From assembly GCF_008704205.1 (NCBI RefSeq), contig NZ_VXLC01000004.1, positions 953,761 through 1,017,760 on the forward strand: a stretch of 64,000 nucleotides of DNA, given 5' to 3'. The position numbers and the translations under genes were made by a program. The notes under the pieces are model-generated. The model made no database searches and was not told where the DNA came from. It saw only the letters and a list, made by a program, of their open reading frames with translations. Source of the DNA: Nocardia colli (GTDB lineage: Bacteria > Actinomycetota > Actinomycetes > Mycobacteriales > Mycobacteriaceae). Shown here in pieces: positions 7,366-16,558 of the stretch (position 1 is the first letter of the stretch; each line of letters begins with the position of its first letter).

Positions 7366-10158
7366 GTGTGGAAATATCTGCTAAGTCTGCTCATCACTCT
7401 GACGGCAATCACCGCACCCACTCCGGCCTTTGCGGCGGATGCCTCGGTCGAGGCGCGCGGCACGGTCTTCGACGACAAGAACGGCAACGGAATTCGCGAC
7501 CGGGACGAGCCGGGTCTGGCGGGCATCTCCGTCACCGACGGAGCGGTCTGGGCGAAGACCGGCAAGGACGGCGGCTACAGCTTGCGGATCGATCCGCGCC
7601 GCCGGGAAACCGATCTGGTACAGGTAGTTTCGCCGGACGGCTACACCCCGGTCCTGCGCGAGGACTCGGTCCCGCGCTACTTCCGGGCGCTCACCGAGGG
7701 CGCGACTCGGCAGGACAACATCGACTTCGCCATGGTTCCCGACAAACACGCGGCCGACCCGCGGGAGGCGTGGCTGATGTTGTCCGACACCGAGACCGAC
7801 AACCGCAGCGACGCCGCCGCGGCGGCGAGCCGGGCCCAATGGACCGGCCAGGTCGAGGCGATGGCCAGGAACCGGGAGGGCACCGTCGCCATCGCGACCG
7901 GCGACCTCACCGTCACCGACTACACCGCTCCCGAGCGCCGCCAGGGCAGCTACGACATCCTGCGCGCGGGTCTGACCAAGGGGCGCTTCGGCCGCCCGTT
8001 CTACCCGGTGATGGGCAACCACGACGCGGGCGGCACCGGAACGGCGTCCGGGTATTCCGCGAGCATGGAGCTCTATCGGCGCAACCTGGGTCCGGAGTGG
8101 TACAGCTTCGACCGCAACGGCCGCCACATCGTGGTGCTGGAGGACAATTACGACACCACCGGCCTCGCGCCGCAATTGCAATGGCTGCGTGAGGATTTGC
8201 GCCGCCATGCGACGGGGAAGCAGGTGTTCGTCTTCGCCCACCGGTCGCTGTTCACCAAATGGGGCGCGGGACAGGCTATTCAGCCGACCATCGATGAGCT
8301 GGCCCGCTATGACGTGCGCATGTTCGCCTCGGGGCACAATCAGCAGAGCGAGTTCCGTCGCGGCGCGTTCCCGCGCTCGGTGGAGGTGAACAACATGGGC
8401 GCCACCTACGGAATCGACGGCGCGCGACCGGGATACAAGGTCCTGGATTTCGCCGGCATCACCGACGACCGGGCGACGCCGGCGAACGAGGACACTGGCT
8501 ACGTCTCCGGCGTGCACCGGCAGTTCTTCGTCCACGACCGGACGGCGCTGGTGAGTCCCGCACCCGAGAGCGCCCATCGCTCCGGCGCATCGATCCCGGT
8601 CGACCTGTACGTCGAGGACGCGGGACGGACTCCGGCGAGTGCGCAGGTGCTGGTGCGCGACGACCGCGGCGGCGAGGTGTGGCGCGCGGACCTGCGCTTC
8701 GGCAGCACAGACGCCGCGCCCGGCTGGGTGAACTGCTACACGCCGCCCGGCGGACGGGCCGAGGCGTGCCCACCCGTTCGCGCCAATGCGGCGACCGCGC
8801 ACGGCAGCATTCTGTTTCTGCAACCGGGGACCTACCGGGTCGAGGCGATCGCCACCGACACCGCGGGCGGGAAATGGCCCGTGCTGACGAGCACCTTCCG
8901 CGTGCTGCCGGTCGGCTCACCACCGGCCGCCGGAGCGGACTGGCCGCGCCAAGGCGGTGCCGAATCAGGCGGATCCACCGCGGCTTCCGATCCTGGCGCA
9001 GTGCTGGACCAGCGGTGGTCGGCCAATACCGGGGAGCACTTCGCCCTCAACGGCGCTGCCGTGGTCGGCGACATGGTGATCGTGTCCTCCCAGGCCTTTG
9101 CCTCGCCGTACAACCAGGTGCTGGCCTATCACCGCGACACCGGCAAGCAGCTGTGGCGGACCTACCTCGACGGCGACGCGGAGTCCTTCCCGACCGTGCA
9201 GGGCGGCCAGGTCTATCTCACCACCGGCGTCGGCCGGGTGTACGCGCTCAACTCGCGCACCGGTGTCGTGGACTGGCAGACCATCGACGACGAGCACCGC
9301 ACCGGCGAGACGGTGCGCCGCTACGGCCGGGCGGGCGGGCCGGTCAGCGTCTTCGACCTACCCGACCAGCATCGCGCGGTCGCGGTCTACCAGGCCTACG
9401 ACCAGATCGTCTGCCGCGATGCAGGCACCGGAGCCCGGCTCGGTGGTGGCTTCGCCGCGCCCGCCGGCTGGGGCGAGTTCCACAGCGCCGCCGTGCGCGG
9501 GACAGACACGAAAACCGCCTACCTGCACTCAGGTTCGAGTCAATCGCTCATCGCCATGGACCTGACCACCTGCACCAGTCGATACTCCGTCGACACGGCG
9601 GGCGGACTGTTCAGCCACTCGTCGCCCGCGCTCACCGAGGGTGGGCGGCAGCTGGTCACCATGACCGGTGATGGTCTGAGTGGTCATGATCCGCGCGACG
9701 GCCGTGCCCTGTGGCATGCCGAAATCCCCGGCAGCGCTTGCGAACCCGGCCCGCCACCGATCACCAGCCCGGCTGTCCGTGGGCAACTGGTCTACGTCGC
9801 GTCCATCGACGGCAAGGTTCGCGCGTTCGATACGTCGGCGAGTAACCCGGCAGAACCCTTGTGGGCGACCGAGATCGGCTATCTGCCGGGCACAGGGCCA
9901 CTCGACGATCCTGCACGAGTGGCGGCAGGCTGCACGGCGGCACCGAACGCGCCCGCGATGCACGCGCTGACCACCGAGACCGTCGTATACGTCGGCACCT
10001 GGGACGGCCGACTGGTTGTCCTCGACCGGCGCACCGGAAAGCAGTTGAACCAGTACGACTTCGGCGGCGCGGTCGCCTCGGCCATGTCGGTGACCGGCGA
10101 CTGGCTGTTCGTCCTCACCACCGACGGCACCGTGCACGCACTGGCTGCTCGCCGGTGA
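7366..10158 (+). CDS. Secreted calcineurin-like phosphoesterase fused to a PQQ-type beta-propeller
   Basis: From GTG 7366 the protein (930 residues) has a clean signal peptide ending in TPAFAAD. A SdrD/Cna-B-like domain follows (GTVFDDKNGNGIRDRDEPGLAG, split here as GTVFDDKNGNG then IRDRDEPGLAG). The metallophosphoesterase has Asp141 in LSDTET, Asp180 in ATGDL, Asn218-His219-Asp220 in MGNHD, His292 and His324 in SGHNQ. From about residue 560 there is a PQQ-like propeller (VLAYHRDTGKQLW, YALNSRTGVVDW, VVLDRRTGKQL). The first motif has Thr-Glu instead of the classical xHis, and GHxH reads GHNQ. A TTG at 7336 is the alternative start. It probably hydrolyses an extracellular phosphate ester. Confidence 0.82.
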   Translation: MWKYLLSLLITLTAITAPTPAFAADASVEARGTVFDDKNGNGIRDRDEPGLAGISVTDGAVWAKTGKDGGYSLRIDPRRRETDLVQVVSPDGYTPVLREDSVPRYFRALTEGATRQDNIDFAMVPDKHAADPREAWLMLSDTETDNRSDAAAAASRAQWTGQVEAMARNREGTVAIATGDLTVTDYTAPERRQGSYDILRAGLTKGRFGRPFYPVMGNHDAGGTGTASGYSASMELYRRNLGPEWYSFDRNGRHIVVLEDNYDTTGLAPQLQWLREDLRRHATGKQVFVFAHRSLFTKWGAGQAIQPTIDELARYDVRMFASGHNQQSEFRRGAFPRSVEVNNMGATYGIDGARPGYKVLDFAGITDDRATPANEDTGYVSGVHRQFFVHDRTALVSPAPESAHRSGASIPVDLYVEDAGRTPASAQVLVRDDRGGEVWRADLRFGSTDAAPGWVNCYTPPGGRAEACPPVRANAATAHGSILFLQPGTYRVEAIATDTAGGKWPVLTSTFRVLPVGSPPAAGADWPRQGGAESGGSTAASDPGAVLDQRWSANTGEHFALNGAAVVGDMVIVSSQAFASPYNQVLAYHRDTGKQLWRTYLDGDAESFPTVQGGQVYLTTGVGRVYALNSRTGVVDWQTIDDEHRTGETVRRYGRAGGPVSVFDLPDQHRAVAVYQAYDQIVCRDAGTGARLGGGFAAPAGWGEFHSAAVRGTDTKTAYLHSGSSQSLIAMDLTTCTSRYSVDTAGGLFSHSSPALTEGGRQLVTMTGDGLSGHDPRDGRALWHAEIPGSACEPGPPPITSPAVRGQLVYVASIDGKVRAFDTSASNPAEPLWATEIGYLPGTGPLDDPARVAAGCTAAPNAPAMHALTTETVVYVGTWDGRLVVLDRRTGKQLNQYDFGGAVASAMSVTGDWLFVLTTDGTVHALAARR

Positions 10159-10169
10159 AAAATCTTGTC

Positions 10170-10871
10170 CTAGTGCTGAGTCCAGTCGGGTTGGGTGAAG
10201 TGGGCTACGCGGGCGGCCGCATGATCCAGCCCGAGTAGTACGACCGCGCGGAACTGCCAGAGCAGCGCACCGGTGGGGGCATGGATGGTCATGCCCTCGC
10301 CGAGGCGCATCTGAAGCAGGCCAACGCTTTCCGGCACGGACGCCGCGCTGTTGCGGAGTTCGGGTTGCTTGACCGCCTCGTGCGGCGCGACCCAGTGCGG
10401 GACATCGTCGGCGGCCAGCCGGGCGAGCGGCACCAGGTGCACCGAGTGCACCTCGTCCGGGCTCGGCTTCAGCTCGGCGGTATCGGGGAGCGCCGCCACG
10501 AACGGGGTGATCGCGAAACCCGATGCCGCGGGGAAGTCGTCGAGCCGGCCGAGGAGGTCGGCGGGCGCGGCGGTCAGGCCGAGTTCCTCGTGCAGTTCGC
10601 GTACTACGGCCTGCTCCGCGGTCTCGCCCTCGTCCAGCCTGCCGCCGGGCAATCCCCACTGACCGGCATTGCGTCCACGGTAGGCCCGCCGGATGACGAC
10701 CACCGACGGCGTGCCGTCGTCCTCCGCGACGACGCACAGCAGCACCGCGGCCCGGCGCAGGCCCGGTGTGTCCGGGACCTCGGTATGCGGGAATTCACGC
10801 AGCCGAGTGCGCGCCAGGCCGCGGAATTCGTCCACGGTCGCGGGTGCCAGCGGTCCGTTGGTGGAGCTCAT
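10170..10871 (-). CDS. Nudix hydrolase (CoA-pyrophosphatase-like)
   Basis: The protein contains a complete Nudix box, GGRLDEGETAEQAVVREL followed by HEELGL, with the REXXEE metal-binding glutamates. The preceding VVIRRAYRGRNAGQWGLPGG resembles the CoA diphosphatase/UPF0035 branch. It would hydrolyse a nucleoside diphosphate linked to another moiety, possibly CoA or an NDP-sugar. I chose ATG 10871 (233 residues) because GAGG precedes it; a GTG at 10889 is also possible. It converges tail to tail with the phosphoesterase, 11 bases apart. Confidence 0.85.
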   Translation of the reverse strand: MSSTNGPLAPATVDEFRGLARTRLREFPHTEVPDTPGLRRAAVLLCVVAEDDGTPSVVVIRRAYRGRNAGQWGLPGGRLDEGETAEQAVVRELHEELGLTAAPADLLGRLDDFPAASGFAITPFVAALPDTAELKPSPDEVHSVHLVPLARLAADDVPHWVAPHEAVKQPELRNSAASVPESVGLLQMRLGEGMTIHAPTGALLWQFRAVVLLGLDHAAARVAHFTQPDWTQH

Positions 10872-10899
10872 GCCTCGATCTTGCCCCACGCGCCGGCGG

Positions 10900-11757
10900 C
10901 TACATCTTGGCGTATCGGGCCATGACGAAGCTGTAGAGACCGTAGGTGATGATGCCCAGACCCGCTACGACCAGCAGGATCACGCCATACGGTTGCGCGC
11001 CAAGGGTTTTCAACGCGCCGTCGAGGCCGGCGGCCTTGCCCGGCTCGGCCTTGCCGACCGCGAGGATCACCAGCAACCCGATGGCCCCGACCGCGAGCCC
11101 CTTCGCGATATACCCGGTCGTGCCCAGCCGGCGCACGAGGGCAGTGGTGTTGCCCTCGAGATCCTTGACGAACTTGCGGCTGATGCCCTTGTAGACGTGA
11201 TATCCGCCGACGCCGATGATGATCAGCCCGGCCACGACCAGCGCGACCTTGCCCGCCGTGTTCTGCATCAACCGACCGGTGATCCCGGTGCTCTGCTCGC
11301 TACTCGATTTGCCCGCCCCACGGGCGAACCCGAACGCCGACACCGCGAACGAAAAATAGATCACCGCCAGCGCGAACGCCTTCACCCGGTGAAACGCCTC
11401 CGACTTCTTGCTGTCCTTCTCCGGCTTGGACGCACTCCCGAACGCCGCCTCCGCCAGCCGCCACAACCCCATCAGGACGAACGCCACCACCCCCGCCCAC
11501 ATGAGCACGATGCCACCCGGCTTACTCGCCAATTCCCCCAGCGCGCCGGATTGATCGGCATTGCCGCCCGACCCACCGAGCGCGATCCGGATGGCGATAT
11601 ACCCGACGAATAGATGCACGATCCCGGTCATCACGAACCCGGCGCGGGCAAATCGCTCGAAAATCTCGTGCTGCGCAAACCGCTCGGCGGTGGACGAGTT
11701 CCCACCCCCGCCCTGCCGGCCACGAGACCGATTCGTCCCAGTCGACAACCCACTCAT
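10900..11757 (-). CDS. DUF1206 integral membrane protein
   Basis: The 285-residue protein has a polar, Gly-rich cytoplasmic N-terminus (about 30 residues) and six to seven hydrophobic segments arranged as three internal repeats of a two-helix unit: ARAGFVMTGIVHLFVGYIAI, VKAFALAVIYFSFAVSAFGF and LGTTGYIAKGLAVGAIGLLV. This threefold repeat is the hallmark of DUF1206, common in actinobacteria and of unknown function. The start is supported by GAGG before the ATG. It lies upstream of the Nudix gene on the same strand, 28 bases apart, so the two may be cotranscribed. Confidence 0.85.
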   Translation of the reverse strand: MSGLSTGTNRSRGRQGGGGNSSTAERFAQHEIFERFARAGFVMTGIVHLFVGYIAIRIALGGSGGNADQSGALGELASKPGGIVLMWAGVVAFVLMGLWRLAEAAFGSASKPEKDSKKSEAFHRVKAFALAVIYFSFAVSAFGFARGAGKSSSEQSTGITGRLMQNTAGKVALVVAGLIIIGVGGYHVYKGISRKFVKDLEGNTTALVRRLGTTGYIAKGLAVGAIGLLVILAVGKAEPGKAAGLDGALKTLGAQPYGVILLVVAGLGIITYGLYSFVMARYAKM

Positions 11758-12140
11758 CAGACGTCCTCATCTCCGTCGAACCGAACGTCCGGCAGATACC
11801 CGGCGAGCCCGGTTCGAAACACCACCCGGCCGACCAGGCCCCGGCAGCGCAGGCTCGTGGGGCGGTGTCTGTGCTGCGATCGGGCAGCGCCGGCCCGACC
11901 GGGGAATTGCGCGTAATGCGAATACTTACGGCTTATTTATGTGGTGGTTCTCACCGGTGTCGTTGATATGTGGTTACGGTAGATTAGTTGACGAATACTT
12001 GTATTCAGTGGGAGCTCGGGCTTTCCAATCCGGCAGGGAGACAACCTGTGCCGGATGCGTTCGGTGGAATCCGTTTATTGGGCGTTCGGCTGCGGACGGA
12101 CGACGTGATCGATCGCGCGGCCTGGCGCACAGGAGTATTC
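11758..12140. other. Divergent intergenic region with an AT-rich palindrome
   Basis: This 383-base gap separates the divergent DUF1206 and acyltransferase-like genes. Its centre (about 11915-12010) is clearly poorer in GC than its surroundings, which suits promoters for both genes. It contains GAATAC-TT-GTATTC at 11993-12006, a perfect inverted repeat with six-base arms, preceded by TTGAC at 11988. A TetR- or MarR-sized operator is possible. No gene is supported inside. Confidence 0.4.
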
Positions 12141-13580
12141 ATGGCAACCATTACTCGGGGCTTTCGGGCCGATCGGAACGACATCGCCCGTAATGGTGGG
12201 TCCCCGGCGGCGGGGCCGGTGTATGTCAATCTCACCGACAAGGCGTTCTTGCGGCTGCATCACGGGTACGGGATGCCGGTTGTCACGCAGACGCTGACGG
12301 TGCTCGGTCGCAGACCGGGCGACGATCAGCTGAACGAGATGTACGCGCTGTTGAAATCCGGCCCGTTGGCGCGGCGGGTGCACCGCTCGATGGTCCCGTT
12401 CGCTCGCGCGCGGTGGGTGCCAGCCGCCGACGCGCTTCCGCTGTATGTCGCGCCCGCGCCGATCGATGCGGCCGACGCGTTGACCTGGGCGAACGAGCAG
12501 GCACAGTATCGGCTCGATCCCGATGCGGGCTTCGGATGGCGATTGTCCGCGGTAGCAACACATTCCGGTGGCATGGTCGTCTGCTTGACCAAGTCGCACG
12601 CGGTCGCCGACGGTCACGCGGGGTTGATGGCCGAGGCCGGTCTGGTCGATCCGGAACTCGCCACGAACGCCGGCCTCGATGCACAGGTCGGCGCGTGGGA
12701 GGAACTCTCCGACGGCTATCACCGCGGCATCGCTATTGCGCGCCAAGCGTTTACGGAAATGCGACGAGCCGCCCGCGACCCATTGCATCGCGCTGCCGTG
12801 CGCACAGCATTGTTCTCCCGCGCACCGGAACCCGCGCCCGACCCCAAAGGTTGGCACGAGCAGTCGGCGATCGTCACCTTCGATGCGGCGCAATGGAAAT
12901 CGGCGGCCGAGCGTGACGGCGGCACGACCAACACGCTGTACCTCGCACTGACCGCCGACCTCCTGCGCCGCTGCCCCCTCATCGACAACATCCCGCCGGT
13001 ACTGACACCCGCCGTCCGTGTCCTCCGCGAACGCGATCAACCGGATTCGAACTCCTTCACCAGGGTGCCGATCGTGGTGCAGCGCGACTGGCTGGACAGC
13101 CACGACCTCGTCTCCCTGCGCGCGGTCAGCAAGGCGGCCTTCGCGGCGGTGGCTGCGGTCGGCTCCGGCGTCCTCTCCCAGCCGCGCCAGATGCCGCCCG
13201 ATCTACTCGACGTGCTGCCCGACGGCGTGGTGCACCGGCTCCTGGAAACGGTCCCGATCACCGTCGGAATGTGTTCCAACATGGGCGTTCTGGACTCGTT
13301 CATCGCCCCGCAGCTCGCCGGATTCGAGCCGTCGCTGCATATGAAGCGCGCCGTGGTGCAGGGCATCGACGTCCCACGCACGGCCAGGCAGCCGGTCGCG
13401 CTGGCGACCTGGCTGTCGGAGTCCGACGGCAGAATCCACTGGGCTCTGGAGAGCCTCAAGCCCGAGATGGCGCACACCGCAGCGGAACTCGCCGACCTCG
13501 CGAAGAAAGTCGCCAGATCCTGGGGCCTGCACCCGCTGCACATCTACACCGGGGACACGATCCCTACTGGAACAGCTTGA
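12141..13580 (+). CDS. HxxxDG acyltransferase/condensation-superfamily protein
   Basis: The 479-residue protein carries the HxxxDG catalytic motif of CoA-dependent acyltransferases and NRPS condensation domains (KSHAVADGHAG) in the N-terminal half. Its second half has the layout of the same chloramphenicol-acetyltransferase-like fold. Stand-alone members in mycolate bacteria (PapA- and WS/DGAT-related) acylate lipids or natural products. No carrier protein or acyl-CoA ligase is adjacent, so donor and acceptor are unknown. ATG 12141 has AGGAG five bases upstream; the open frame extends further upstream but without such a site. Its 3' end overlaps the convergent small MFS partner gene by 17 bases. 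Confidence 0.7.
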   Translation: MATITRGFRADRNDIARNGGSPAAGPVYVNLTDKAFLRLHHGYGMPVVTQTLTVLGRRPGDDQLNEMYALLKSGPLARRVHRSMVPFARARWVPAADALPLYVAPAPIDAADALTWANEQAQYRLDPDAGFGWRLSAVATHSGGMVVCLTKSHAVADGHAGLMAEAGLVDPELATNAGLDAQVGAWEELSDGYHRGIAIARQAFTEMRRAARDPLHRAAVRTALFSRAPEPAPDPKGWHEQSAIVTFDAAQWKSAAERDGGTTNTLYLALTADLLRRCPLIDNIPPVLTPAVRVLRERDQPDSNSFTRVPIVVQRDWLDSHDLVSLRAVSKAAFAAVAAVGSGVLSQPRQMPPDLLDVLPDGVVHRLLETVPITVGMCSNMGVLDSFIAPQLAGFEPSLHMKRAVVQGIDVPRTARQPVALATWLSESDGRIHWALESLKPEMAHTAAELADLAKKVARSWGLHPLHIYTGDTIPTGTA

Positions 13581-13701
13581 GCAGGTTCACGATCAGCCGA
13601 TCGAGCCCATAGGCGAACGGCGCGGCCACCCACAGCCAGGCGAAGATCAGCAGCGGAATGCGCCGCGGCGGAGCCGGTTCGGCGCTGTCGAGTTCGGTCA
13701 T
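13564..13701 (-). CDS. MFS transporter small subunit-like protein (45 aa)
   Basis: The 45-residue product starts with a charged, Pro-rich segment (ELDSAEPAPPRR) and then one hydrophobic helix (IPLLIFAWLWVAAPFAYGL). Its ATG overlaps the stop of the oxalate/formate-type MFS gene as ATGA, which implies translational coupling. Tiny single-helix proteins of this type are repeatedly found directly behind this MFS subfamily and are called small subunits, with no firmly established role. Too short for many gene finders, but the conserved arrangement supports it. Confidence 0.75.
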   Translation of the reverse strand: MTELDSAEPAPPRRIPLLIFAWLWVAAPFAYGLDRLIVNLLKLFQ

Positions 13702-15071
13702 GCCGGATTTCCCTCCGTGACGACGGCTTCCGCCGGAACCTTCCGGTGATACTTCGAGTTGACCGGCCGGATCAGCTCGTTGGCGACGAAACCGAGGCAC
13801 AGCAACGTGATCATGATGGCGAACGACGCCCCGTACAGTTCGGGCCCGGTCTTCCCGTGCCGCGCACCGGAATCCGCGATGGCATTGACGATCAACGGTC
13901 CCGCGACACCCGCCGCCGACCACGCGGTGAGCAGCCGGCCGTGGATCGCCCCCACCTGGTAGGTCCCGAACAAATCCTTGAGATACGCCGGAACCGTGGC
14001 GAATCCACCGCCGTAGAACGACAGGATCACCATCGCGCCGAGGATGAACAGCGGCTTGCTGGTCTGCCCGACCGACCACACCATGGCATAGGCGAGCGCG
14101 CCGACGCCCAGGTAGATCCGGTACATGTGCTTGCGGCCGATCACATCCGACAGCGACGACCAGCCGATTCGCCCGGCCATGTTCGCCGCGGACAGCACCG
14201 CGACGAAGCCCGCCGCCGCGGCCGCCGTCACCGGCGTCGAGGTCTGCTTGAAGAAGTCGATCACCATCGGCGCTGCCTTCTCCAGGATGCCGATGCCCGC
14301 GGTCACGTTGAAGCACAACACAATCCACAGCAGCCAGAACTGCGGCGTGCGGATCGCGTCATTGGCGGCGACGTCGTGTTCGCTGATCAGCTTCGCGGTA
14401 TTCGCCTTCGGCACCCAGCCCGCAGGCCGCCAACCGGGCGGCGGCACCCGCACGAGCAGCACGCCGACCGACATGAACACCGCGTAGACCAACCCCATGA
14501 CCAGGAAGGTCTCGGCGATGCCGACGTGGTCCTTGCCGAAGGTGGTGAGCAACTGGGTCGTCCACGGCGAGGCGATCAACGCGCCACCGCCGAAGCCCAT
14601 GATCGCGAAACCCGTGGCCATGCCCGGCCGGTCGGGGAACCAGCGGATCAGCGTGGACACGGGGGAGATGTACCCGATGCCGAGCCCGATCCCGCCGACG
14701 AACCCGTAGCCGAACACGATGAGCCAGTAGGCATTCGCGTACGCGCCGATCGCCGAGATCAGCAGGCCCGAGGAGAAACACACCAGCGAGACGGTCATCG
14801 CCCAGCGCGGTCCGCGGCGCTCGACCAGCGTCCCGCCGAAGGCGGCGGACAGCCCGAGCATGACGATGGCGATCTGGAAGGGCAGCGCGCTGCCGGTCCC
14901 CGAGATGTCCATCGCCTTTTCCAGCGGCGGCTTGAACACGCTCCACGCGTAGGCCTGCCCGATGGCGAGATGAATGGACAGCGCGGCGGGCGGAACCAGC
15001 CAGCGGCTCCAGCCCGGCGGCGCGATCACGCGGGAATATCCGGTGGTACCGGCATTGGTAACTGCGGTCAT
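13698..15071 (-). CDS. OFA-family MFS transporter (oxalate/formate antiporter-like)
   Basis: The 457-residue carrier has 12 predicted membrane segments. Family features include the opening SIHLAIGQAYAWSVFKPPLE and the SLSDVIGRK loop. Members exchange small carboxylates such as oxalate, formate, lactate or pyruvate. The substrate cannot be fixed here because no oxalate-degrading enzymes lie nearby. It is followed by the overlapping 45-residue partner gene, giving a two-gene unit. Confidence 0.85.
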   Translation of the reverse strand: MTAVTNAGTTGYSRVIAPPGWSRWLVPPAALSIHLAIGQAYAWSVFKPPLEKAMDISGTGSALPFQIAIVMLGLSAAFGGTLVERRGPRWAMTVSLVCFSSGLLISAIGAYANAYWLIVFGYGFVGGIGLGIGYISPVSTLIRWFPDRPGMATGFAIMGFGGGALIASPWTTQLLTTFGKDHVGIAETFLVMGLVYAVFMSVGVLLVRVPPPGWRPAGWVPKANTAKLISEHDVAANDAIRTPQFWLLWIVLCFNVTAGIGILEKAAPMVIDFFKQTSTPVTAAAAAGFVAVLSAANMAGRIGWSSLSDVIGRKHMYRIYLGVGALAYAMVWSVGQTSKPLFILGAMVILSFYGGGFATVPAYLKDLFGTYQVGAIHGRLLTAWSAAGVAGPLIVNAIADSGARHGKTGPELYGASFAIMITLLCLGFVANELIRPVNSKYHRKVPAEAVVTEGNPA

Positions 15072-15197
15072 GCGGCGCTCTCCACTCTCGCTGTGTGGCG
15101 ATCATAGGGCGCACGACCCGGTTCTGTGGCAACAACTTTCACTCGCCGCTGCCGCACCGGCATCGGTGCTCAACAATCCGTCCGCTACCAGCGGAAA

Positions 15198-15233
15198 CCG
15201 CGCCCGTCCGCAGTGCAGGCGAGCCGGGCGCGG
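15198..15233 (-). terminator. Candidate terminator hairpin after the sphingomyelinase gene
   Basis: CCGCGCCCG at 15198-15206 pairs perfectly with CGGGCGCGG at 15225-15233 across an 18-base loop. It lies 14 bases beyond the sphingomyelinase stop. There is no clear U-tract, as is common for GC-rich actinobacterial hairpins. Confidence 0.45.
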
Positions 15234-15246
15234 TCCGCTCAGCGGA

Positions 15247-16218
15247 TCAGGCGCCGGCGGTCACCGGGTAGTGATCGGACAGGTTGGTGTAGGTGTAGTC
15301 CTTGCCCTGGCTGGTCACCGTCCAGGCCGGACAGGTCTCCTTGATGACCCGGTTCTGCCAGCTCGCGGGCTTGGCGTGCCCCTTGCGGTGCAGGACGTAG
15401 TCGAGATCCTCGCGCGGGTCGTTCGGGTAGCGGAAGTTGGCGATCGAGTTCTCCTTGGTGTCGAAGGAGAACGGGTGCCCGGTGCGGGCGGTCGCGGGTT
15501 CGAGGCGGGCGTCGGCCAGCATCGAACCGTATTCGGCACTGTGCGAGTCGACATTCAGGTCGCCGGCCAGCAGCACCTGTTCGTTCGCCGGGATGCGCTT
15601 CGCGGTCAGGAACGCGTCGATCTCTTTGAACTGCAACGACCGATCGCGCGCCGCCTCACCGGCGCTGCAGCCCGGATCGGTGGACTGGCTGTGCGTGCCG
15701 ACCACGTGCACCTTGCTGCCGTTGACCGAGAGGACCGCGTAGGCGATCCCCTTGTTGGACCACCAGTCCGCGCCGCACGCGTCGGCGAAGATGAACTGCT
15801 CCTTGCGGATGATCGGCCACTTGCTGAGGATGGTGACCCCGCCGTCCTCCGGAGTCAGCGCGCTGTACTTGCCGCCGGTGGCGTCCCAGCCGTCCTTCGA
15901 GCGGCCGACGACCGGCGTCTGATTCGGGTACTCCGCTGCGGCTTTCGCCTTCAGCGCGTCCGAGGCCTCGTTGTCGAACATCTCTTGCAGCACGACGACA
16001 TCGTTGCCCTTGAAGAAGTCGGTCTTCGCGATTTCGGCGGCCCGATGGTCCTGTCCCCAGTTGGGATACAGGTTCTTGCTCATCAGGAAAGTGTTGTAGG
16101 TCAGCACTTTCAGCTCGGGGGTCGAGGCGGGTGCTGCGGAGGCCTGCGGGGCACTCACCATGAGGGTGGTGGCGAGTGCGGCGATGATGCTGAGCCGGGT
16201 GGGCTTCGGTAGCGGCAT
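15247..16218 (-). CDS. Secreted sphingomyelinase C (endonuclease/exonuclease/phosphatase fold)
   Basis: The 323-residue protein has a signal peptide ending in ASAAPAS and then the bacterial neutral sphingomyelinase pattern: LTYNTFLM, VVLQEMFDN (metal-binding Glu), VVGTHSQS (catalytic His region), AGDLNVDSHS (Asp/Asn) and a C-terminal SDHYPV. The family hydrolyses sphingomyelin to ceramide and phosphocholine and can be haemolytic; phospholipid specificity cannot be settled from sequence alone. ATG 16218 is preceded by GAGGAAG at good spacing and leads straight into the signal peptide, so the longer 384-residue frame is rejected. Confidence 0.85.
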   Translation of the reverse strand: MPLPKPTRLSIIAALATTLMVSAPQASAAPASTPELKVLTYNTFLMSKNLYPNWGQDHRAAEIAKTDFFKGNDVVVLQEMFDNEASDALKAKAAAEYPNQTPVVGRSKDGWDATGGKYSALTPEDGGVTILSKWPIIRKEQFIFADACGADWWSNKGIAYAVLSVNGSKVHVVGTHSQSTDPGCSAGEAARDRSLQFKEIDAFLTAKRIPANEQVLLAGDLNVDSHSAEYGSMLADARLEPATARTGHPFSFDTKENSIANFRYPNDPREDLDYVLHRKGHAKPASWQNRVIKETCPAWTVTSQGKDYTYTNLSDHYPVTAGA

Positions 16219-16558
16219 TGCACTTCCTCGAATCTCATAGATTCCGGATCGGACAGAAGTGATGAGACCAGGCGTCGGTGACGCGTTCATGACGTCGCGA
16301 TGCACTGAGCGGCACAATAAGTTTGACTGAATTTCTTGTGCGTGGAACTGGGGAATATCAGCGTTGACGAACGTGGGTATAAGCCGGTAATGCTCAAACA
16401 ATTTCTTTCGAATGGCGGCCGCTCAGGTAATCGCCGACGGTGACTCCGTCGAAGCGCCTGCGTTGCCGTGCTTTCCGCCGCTGCCGGGAAAGATTCCGCT
16501 GCAATCCTGATCGCCGAGCCCCTGGCGCAAGCCGGTGGCGGGATGCTTCGATCAGGGG
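16219..16558. other. Divergent intergenic region between sphingomyelinase and SRPBCC genes
   Basis: About 340 bases with no supported gene. The part next to the sphingomyelinase (16220-16430) is AT-richer than its flanks and probably carries its promoter. The rest approaches coding composition, but its frames show no recognisable protein. I saw no clear operator or RNA structure. Confidence 0.4.
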
